From Microthrixaceae bacterium (GTDB lineage: Bacteria; Actinomycetota; Acidimicrobiia; Acidimicrobiales; DATDAH01): a stretch of 64,000 nucleotides of DNA. The translations under genes were made by a program, and so were the position numbers. Below the pieces are notes generated by a model. It was not told where the DNA came from. It saw nothing but the letters and a program-made list of their open reading frames with translations, and ran no database searches. Shown here in pieces: positions 59,304 through 64,000 of this stretch (its first letter is position 1; each line of letters opens with the position of its first letter). The stretch is from contig JACJWK010000001.1 of the NCBI GenBank assembly GCA_020637195.1, forward strand, positions 62,001 to 126,000, in the 5' to 3' direction.

Positions 59304-60212
59304 ATGGCTGAGAACGAAGCAGCGGTCACCGCCGGACGCGAGACCGGAACCATGCGGGTCAAGCGCGGCCTGGCCGAGATGCTCAAGGGCGGCGTGATCA
59401 TGGACGTCGTCGACCCCGAGCAGGCGAAGATCGCCGAGGACGCGGGCGCCACGTCGGTGATGGCCCTCGAGCGGGTGCCGTCCGACATCCGGCGCGACGG
59501 CGGGGTCGCCCGCATGAGCGATCCCGAGATGATCGAGGGCATCAAGGCCGCGGTCACCATCCCCGTGATGGCCAAGGCCCGCATCGGCCACTTCGCCGAG
59601 GCCCAGGTGCTCGAGTCGCTCGGTGTCGACTACGTCGACGAGAGCGAGGTGCTCACGCCCGCCGACGAGGCGCACCACATCGACAAGTGGGCCTTCACCG
59701 TCCCCTTCGTGTGCGGGGCCACCAACCTCGGCGAGGCCCTGCGCCGCATCAGCGAGGGCGCGGCGATGATCCGCTCGAAGGGCGAGGCCGGCACGGGCAA
59801 CATCGTCGAGGCCGTGCGCCACCTGCGCTCGATCCTGGGCGACATCCGCAAGATCACCCAGGCCGACTCGGCCGAGGTGTACGACTGGGCCAAGCAGCTG
59901 CGCGCCCCGGTCGGCCTGGTCCAGGAGGTCGCCGAGACGGGCACGTTGCCCGTGCCGCTGTTCTGCGCGGGCGGCATCGCCACCCCGGCCGACGCCTCGC
60001 TGGTCATGCAGCTCGGCGCCCAGGCGGTGTTCGTCGGCTCGGGCATCTTCAAGAGCGACCAGCCGGCGGTGATGGCCAAGGCCATCGTCGAGGCCACGAC
60101 CAACTACGCCGACCCCGAGATCCTGGCGAAGGTCAGCCGGGGCCTGGGCAAGGCCATGCCGGGCCTCGAGATCGACGCGCTCGACACCAAGCTGGCCGAC
60201 CGCGGTTGGTGA
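59304..60212 (+). CDS. pdxS: Pyridoxal 5'-phosphate synthase, PdxS (lyase) subunit
   Basis: A 302-residue enzyme. [43 protein letters not shown] contains the first active-site elements, [13 protein letters not shown] the catalytic Lys that forms a Schiff base with ribose 5-phosphate, and [16 protein letters not shown] the phosphate loop with Lys. PdxS and PdxT make vitamin B6 from R5P, G3P and glutamine without DXP. TAGACT (59292-59297) ends 6 bases before ATG 59304, a leaderless promoter. The stop overlaps pdxT start (GTGA). Confidence 0.96.
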   Translation: MAENEAAVTAGRETGTMRVKRGLAEMLKGGVIMDVVDPEQAKIAEDAGATSVMALERVPSDIRRDGGVARMSDPEMIEGIKAAVTIPVMAKARIGHFAEAQVLESLGVDYVDESEVLTPADEAHHIDKWAFTVPFVCGATNLGEALRRISEGAAMIRSKGEAGTGNIVEAVRHLRSILGDIRKITQADSAEVYDWAKQLRAPVGLVQEVAETGTLPVPLFCAGGIATPADASLVMQLGAQAVFVGSGIFKSDQPAVMAKAIVEATTNYADPEILAKVSRGLGKAMPGLEIDALDTKLADRGW

Positions 60213-60820
60213 GGGTCTCGGTCCTCGCCCTGCAGGGCGCGTCCGCGCTGCACGAGGCGGCGCTGCGCGCCCTCGGCGCCGAGACGGTGCCGTTGCGCAC
60301 CCCCGGCGACCTCGACGACGTGGACGCGGTGGTGCTGCCCGGCGGGGAGTCCACCACCATCTCGATGATGCTCGAGCGCAACGGGCTGTTCGAGCCCCTC
60401 GCCGCCCGGCTCGGTGCCGGCCTGCCGGCCTTCGGAACCTGCGCGGGGATGATCCTGCTGGCCGACGAGGTGCTCGACGGTCGCCCCGACCAGCGCAGCT
60501 TCGCGGCCATCGACGTGGCCGTGCGCCGCAACGCCTTCGGGCGACAGGTCGACTCGTTCGAGGCCGACCTGCGGATCGAGGGCCTCGACGGCGGTGACTT
60601 CCCCGCGGTGTTCATCCGTGCCCCGGTCATCGAGCGGGCGGGCCCCGACGTCGAGGTGCTGGCCGCCGTCGACGGGCGTCCGGTGCTGTGCCGTCAGGGC
60701 CCGGTCCTCGTCGCCGCGTTCCACCCCGAGCTGTCGGACGACCTCCGACTGCACCGCCTGTTCCTCGACCACGTAACGTCGCTCGGCCCGGTCCTCGCCG
60801 ACCGCGCGACCGCCGACTGA
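60209..60820 (+). CDS. pdxT: Pyridoxal 5'-phosphate synthase, PdxT (glutaminase) subunit
   Basis: A 203-residue class I glutamine amidotransferase: [12 protein letters not shown] (oxyanion), [10 protein letters not shown] with the nucleophilic Cys (near 81), and AFHPELSDD with the His-x-Glu pair. It feeds ammonia to PdxS in a 12+12 complex. Start GTG 60209 overlaps the pdxS stop; TTG 60206 is another option. Translation is coupled to pdxS. Homologues usually start MxVGVLALQG, matching [11 protein letters not shown]. Confidence 0.95.
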   Translation: MRVSVLALQGASALHEAALRALGAETVPLRTPGDLDDVDAVVLPGGESTTISMMLERNGLFEPLAARLGAGLPAFGTCAGMILLADEVLDGRPDQRSFAAIDVAVRRNAFGRQVDSFEADLRIEGLDGGDFPAVFIRAPVIERAGPDVEVLAAVDGRPVLCRQGPVLVAAFHPELSDDLRLHRLFLDHVTSLGPVLADRATAD

Positions 60821-60838
60821 CCCGACCCGGGAGCCACG

Positions 60839-61588
60839 ATGTCCGGACACTCCAAGTGGGCCACGATCAAGCACAAGAAGGGCGCCGCCGACAAGGCGCG
60901 CGGCAAGCTCTTCGCCAAGCTGATCCGCCAGGTGGAGGTGGCCGCCCGTGAGGGCGGCGGCGACCTCGACGCCAACGCCACCCTGCGCACCATGTACCAG
61001 AAGGCCCGGGACGCCTCGGTGCCGCTCGACACCATCGAGCGGGCCATCAAGCGGGGCACGGGCGACCTCGAGGGCGTCGTCTACGAGCAGGTCACCTACG
61101 AGGGGTACGCCCCCCACGGGGTGGCGCTGCTCATCGAGGTCCTCACCGACAACCGCAACCGCACCGGCTCGGACGTGCGCGCCCTGTTCTCGCGCAACGG
61201 GGGCAGCCTGGCCGAGCCCGGGGCCGTCGCCTGGCAGTTCGAGCGCAAGGGCGTGGTGATCCTGCCCCGCACCGTCGAGGAGGACGCCCTCATGGAGGTC
61301 ACCCTCGAGGCCGGGGCCGAGGACCTCGTCGACGAGGGCGACACCTGGCGGGTCACCTCGGGGCCGTCGGAGCTGCCCGCCGTGCGGGCCGCCCTCGAGG
61401 ACGCCGGGGTCGCCTTCGACTCGGCCGACGTCACGATGGTGGCGACCAGCACCGTCCCCCTCGACAGCGCGGAGGCGGCCAAGGCCGTCCTCCGTCTGAT
61501 CGACGCCCTCGACGACCTCGACGACGTCCAGGACGTCTACGCCAACTTCGACATCCCCGACGACGTCCTGTCCGCCGTCGAGGTCTGA
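60839..61588 (+). CDS. yebC: YebC/PmpR family regulator or translation factor
   Basis: A 249-residue protein of the YebC/TACO1 family: MSGHSKWATIKHKKGAADKARGKLFAKL at the start, KRGTGDLEGVVYEQVTYEGYAPHGVALLIE in the middle, and a C-terminal beta-rich domain. It is a putative DNA-binding regulator, and recent work points to relief of ribosome stalling at proline-rich stretches. It follows pdxT by 18 bases, mirroring mycobacterial gene order; ruvCAB, often next, is absent here because a cyclase gene comes in on the other strand. Confidence 0.95.
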   Translation: MSGHSKWATIKHKKGAADKARGKLFAKLIRQVEVAAREGGGDLDANATLRTMYQKARDASVPLDTIERAIKRGTGDLEGVVYEQVTYEGYAPHGVALLIEVLTDNRNRTGSDVRALFSRNGGSLAEPGAVAWQFERKGVVILPRTVEEDALMEVTLEAGAEDLVDEGDTWRVTSGPSELPAVRAALEDAGVAFDSADVTMVATSTVPLDSAEAAKAVLRLIDALDDLDDVQDVYANFDIPDDVLSAVEV

Positions 61589-61600
61589 GGCGCCGGCCGG

Positions 61601-63295
61601 TCAGCCCGAGGGGGGCTCGGCCGGGGTGGCGACCCGCCACACGGGCAGCGGCTGGCGCAGGCCCTTGAGGTCGAGCTCGCCGAGCGGCTCCAGCGGGTAG
61701 TCCGCCGGCAGGCGCTCTCGGGTGCCGGGCCCCACGACGATGTCGCCGGGCCCACCGACCCCCTCGAGCCGGGCGGCCACGTTCACCGTGTTGCCGAGCA
61801 CCGTGTAGTCGACCCGGCGGCTGCTGCCGACGTCGCCGACGACGACGGGCCCGCTGTTGAGCGCGACCCGGATGGCGACCGGGCGCGCCCCGACCTCCTC
61901 CTGGCCGCGGTTCCACCGCGTGAGGCGGTCGCGGAGGTCGAGCGCGGCCCGCAGCGCCTGCTCGGCGTGGTCGTGGGCGGGGACGGGTGCCCCGAAGAAG
62001 GCCATCACCGCGTCGCCGATGAACTTGTCGAGCGTGCCGCCGTGCGCGAACACGGCCTCGACGGCCTCGGTGAAGAACCCGTCGAGCAGGCGGGCCACGC
62101 CGTCGGGGCTCAGCTCCTGGGAGGTCGACGTGAAGCCGACGACGTCGGCGAACAACACGGTGACGTCGGCCTGGCGCAGCCGGGAGATCCCCTCGACCGC
62201 CTCCGCCCGCTCGAGCGCGTCGATCATGGCGGGGGAGTGGTACCGCTCGAGGTGCCGCCGGGCGGCCCGCTCGCGCTCGGCCTCGTGGGCGTGGCGCAGC
62301 GCGGTCAGCGCCACGGCCAGGTTGTTGGCCATGGCGGTCAGCACGTCGAGGGCCACCCCGGTGAACGTTCCCTTGGTCAGCTGCGAGTCCACGTAGACGA
62401 CGCCACGCACGGCGTCCCCCGACCAGAGCGGCGCGCACATCGCGGCGCGGATGTCGTGGGCCATCATCGACCGGCTCGCGGCGCGGGGGTCGAGCACCAC
62501 GTCGCCGGTGGTCATGGCGACCCGCTCGTCGAGCACCCGCCGCACGATGCTCCACGAGATGGGCAGGTCGCCCTCGGGGTGGTCGGCACCGTCGCCGGTG
62601 CGCGCCACCCGGTGGACGACGTCGCCGTGGTCGTCGGTGAAGAGGATCCAGCCCCGGTCGACGGGCAGCGCCTGGAAGGCGACCTCGAGCGCCCGTTGCG
62701 CGGCCTCGTCCTCGTCGACGGCGGTGCGCAGCTCGCCGGCGAGGCGGGTGAGGTGCCCGAGGGCCACGCCCGGATACCCCGCCCCCTCGTGGTCCGGCGC
62801 GGCGCCGGTGGCGCCGAGCGGCTCGACGGCGTGCGGGACCGGCGGCGCGACGGCCGCGCCGTGGCCCGACGTGGGCAGGCCCAGGGCGAGCGCCACCTCG
62901 TCCACCGACCGGACGATGCCGGGCACCACCGCGGGCTCGTCGCCGGCGTCGGGCGGGGCGGCCGGCGGGGCCGGCGGCGGGGCCGGTGGCGGGCCCGGGG
63001 GCGCGGCCGCGGGGGCGACCTCGACCACGAAGTCCACGGTGCCGATGGTCACCACGTCGCCGGGCTCCAGGTCGATCTCGTCGGCGACGTCGTCGTTGAC
63101 GCGCAGCCCGTAGCGGCTCTCGAGGTCGCGGACCCACCACCGGTCGCCCTCGTGCAGGACCACGGCGTGGTGGGGCGAGGCGACGAGGTCGCTCAGCACG
63201 ACGTCGTTGTCGTCGGCGCGGCCGAGGCTGGTCTCGCTCCGGTCGAGCACCACCGTGCGCTCGACCCCGTCGATGGACCCCCGGAGCTGCAGCAC
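61601..63295 (-). CDS. FHA-GAF-class III adenylate/guanylate cyclase
   Basis: A 564-residue multidomain protein. FHA domain (about 1-92: TSLGRADDNDVVLSD, ASPHHAVV), a Pro-rich linker (PPGPPPAPPPAPPAAPP), a GAF domain (about 185-345) and a cyclase domain (about 365-550). Cyclase residues are complete: FADVVGFTS and FIGDAVMAFFG (metal Asp), the Lys in LDKFIGD and DYTVLGNTVNVAARLEG (substrate and transition-state Asn/Arg). It should make cAMP, with activity set by phospho-binding and small-molecule sensing. AGCCTA (TAGGCT on the coding strand) ends 7 bases before GTG 63295, a leaderless promoter. Confidence 0.92.
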   Translation of the reverse strand: MLQLRGSIDGVERTVVLDRSETSLGRADDNDVVLSDLVASPHHAVVLHEGDRWWVRDLESRYGLRVNDDVADEIDLEPGDVVTIGTVDFVVEVAPAAAPPGPPPAPPPAPPAAPPDAGDEPAVVPGIVRSVDEVALALGLPTSGHGAAVAPPVPHAVEPLGATGAAPDHEGAGYPGVALGHLTRLAGELRTAVDEDEAAQRALEVAFQALPVDRGWILFTDDHGDVVHRVARTGDGADHPEGDLPISWSIVRRVLDERVAMTTGDVVLDPRAASRSMMAHDIRAAMCAPLWSGDAVRGVVYVDSQLTKGTFTGVALDVLTAMANNLAVALTALRHAHEAERERAARRHLERYHSPAMIDALERAEAVEGISRLRQADVTVLFADVVGFTSTSQELSPDGVARLLDGFFTEAVEAVFAHGGTLDKFIGDAVMAFFGAPVPAHDHAEQALRAALDLRDRLTRWNRGQEEVGARPVAIRVALNSGPVVVGDVGSSRRVDYTVLGNTVNVAARLEGVGGPGDIVVGPGTRERLPADYPLEPLGELDLKGLRQPLPVWRVATPAEPPSG

Positions 63296-63347
63296 CCCCG
63301 CGAGCCTACGTACTCGGGCCCGGGGGCGCGGCGGTCGCGTCCCCTGC

Positions 63348-64000
63348 TCAGATGCCGTCGGCGACGCCGAGCAGGCGGGCGCGGGTGACGGCCCGCATGC
63401 CCCGGGTGAGCCCGAGGATGGCGATGATCCAGGCCACGGTGCCGATCCAGATGGACGCCGACCCGGCCCCGAAGAGGGCTCCGGTGGACTGCGAGTACGC
63501 CACCATGATGAGCGGCAGGGTGACGAGGCCGGACGCCTGCTGCGCGGCGGCCGTGCTCTTGACCCGGGCCGAGAGGCGCAGCACGAGCGACAGCGTGAGG
63601 GCCAGGAACGGTGGCACCACCCAGAGCATCAGGATCCACCACTGCTTCGTGGGGAAGAACCAGCCGCCCACCTCGGGGCCCACGATCAGGTTGACGACCA
63701 GCGAGTACACGCCGAAGCCGACCAGCGTGGTCAGGTAGCCCGGCACCAGGCTGGCGATCAGCTTGCCGAGGTAGATCTCCTTCACGTCGGCGGGGGAGTG
63801 GGCCAGGAACTCGCCCGTGCCCCGCTCGCGCTCGCCCACGATCGTGGCCGCCCCGACCGCGGTGGAGATGGTCAGGGGGACCACCACGGCGACCGGCGCG
63901 AACAGGTACACCGCCATGGCGTAGGAGGCGCGACCGGCGGGGGTGTCACCCTGGATCGCCTCCTGCGCCTGCTGGGGGAGCACCTCCAGCGCGTTGGACA
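63348..64000 (-). CDS. ABC-2 type transporter permease, 5' end outside window
   Basis: The frame is open to the window end, so the N-terminus is missing; about 217 residues are visible. It has at least five hydrophobic segments (YLFAPVAVVVPLTISTAVGAATIV, LVPGYLTTLVGFGVYSLVVNLIV, ILMLWVVPPFLALTLSLVL, SGLVTLPLIMVAYS, IWIGTVAWIIAILGLT). The loop GERERGTGEFLAHSPADVKEIYLGKL after the first is the typical NatB/ABC-2 element. It is an export permease, its ATPase probably upstream. Substrate unknown. Confidence 0.85.
   Translation of the reverse strand, partial: SNALEVLPQQAQEAIQGDTPAGRASYAMAVYLFAPVAVVVPLTISTAVGAATIVGERERGTGEFLAHSPADVKEIYLGKLIASLVPGYLTTLVGFGVYSLVVNLIVGPEVGGWFFPTKQWWILMLWVVPPFLALTLSLVLRLSARVKSTAAAQQASGLVTLPLIMVAYSQSTGALFGAGSASIWIGTVAWIIAILGLTRGMRAVTRARLLGVADGI

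Noticed and set aside
1..64000. tRNA, rRNA or CRISPR loci
   Set aside because: No cloverleaf-like sequence with a T-loop GGTTCGAATCC, no rRNA segment and no regularly spaced repeats were noticed on either strand.

Overview
The window is about 64 kb of very GC-rich DNA (roughly 70 percent or more by eye) with many GTG starts, ATGA/GTGA gene overlaps and dense packing. It comes from an actinobacterium. The mix of mycothiol ligase (mshC-like), an F420:NADP oxidoreductase-like protein, an InhA-type enoyl reductase, phosphatidylinositol mannoside genes (pgsA, patA, pimA), several acyl-CoA dehydrogenases and a type IVb (Flp) pilin fits the class Acidimicrobiia (Iamia-like lineages) best; the class assignment is an inference. 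I see no rRNA, tRNA, CRISPR array, intact transposase or phage gene, and no stretch longer than 300 bases without a gene.

Layout. 1-12.7 kb: partial PhoD phosphatase, YaaA-like protein, a DUF35/thiolase pair, transporters (two MFS, EamA, CorA), a degenerate-site phosphoesterase, a MarR/MFS pair and a VOC/sulfotransferase pair. 12.7-22.9 kb: FKBP isomerase, a ceramidase-like protein with a changed nucleophile motif, a limonene-epoxide-hydrolase-like protein, a broken mobile mystery protein A/B pair, a Rieske oxygenase, an SDR, an odd amidohydrolase-fold protein and AzlCD. 23.0-28.8 kb is mostly exported: a thioester-domain protein, then a divergent four-gene set (sulfatase, cupredoxin lipoprotein, beta-helix lipoprotein, DUF1996 protein), and a lone Flp pilin ending in a textbook terminator. 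28.8-41.6 kb: Ser/Thr kinase, glutaryl-CoA dehydrogenase-like and second acyl-CoA dehydrogenases, thiamine pyrophosphokinase, two M23 peptidases around an ABC ATPase and a CNNM/CBS pair, and a phosphotransferase/DUF6285 pair. 41.6-47.8 kb: RibD-C and flavin reductase-like proteins, InhA-like FabI divergent from an F420-dependent reductase and mshC, an SLH protein and PlsC.

47.8-61.6 kb is a housekeeping block whose order (thrS, HIT, pgsA, patA, pimA, then lemA/htpX/DUF3048, pdxS, pdxT, yebC) follows the mycobacterial thrS-pimA-pdxST-yebC neighbourhood. It links tRNA charging, PI-mannoside lipid synthesis and vitamin B6 synthesis. An EF-G2-like GTPase is inserted on the opposite strand. 61.6-64 kb: an FHA-GAF-adenylate cyclase fusion and a partial ABC-2 permease.

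Two things cut across the window. First, thrS (48.39-49.2 kb) and the mobile mystery pair (17.7-18.45 kb) both carry dense clusters of small indels while all neighbours are intact; for an essential gene this looks like local consensus error rather than decay. Second, at least fifteen genes have a TAnnnT box ending 6-7 bases before their start codon, so leaderless transcription appears common here; I used this to choose several starts.
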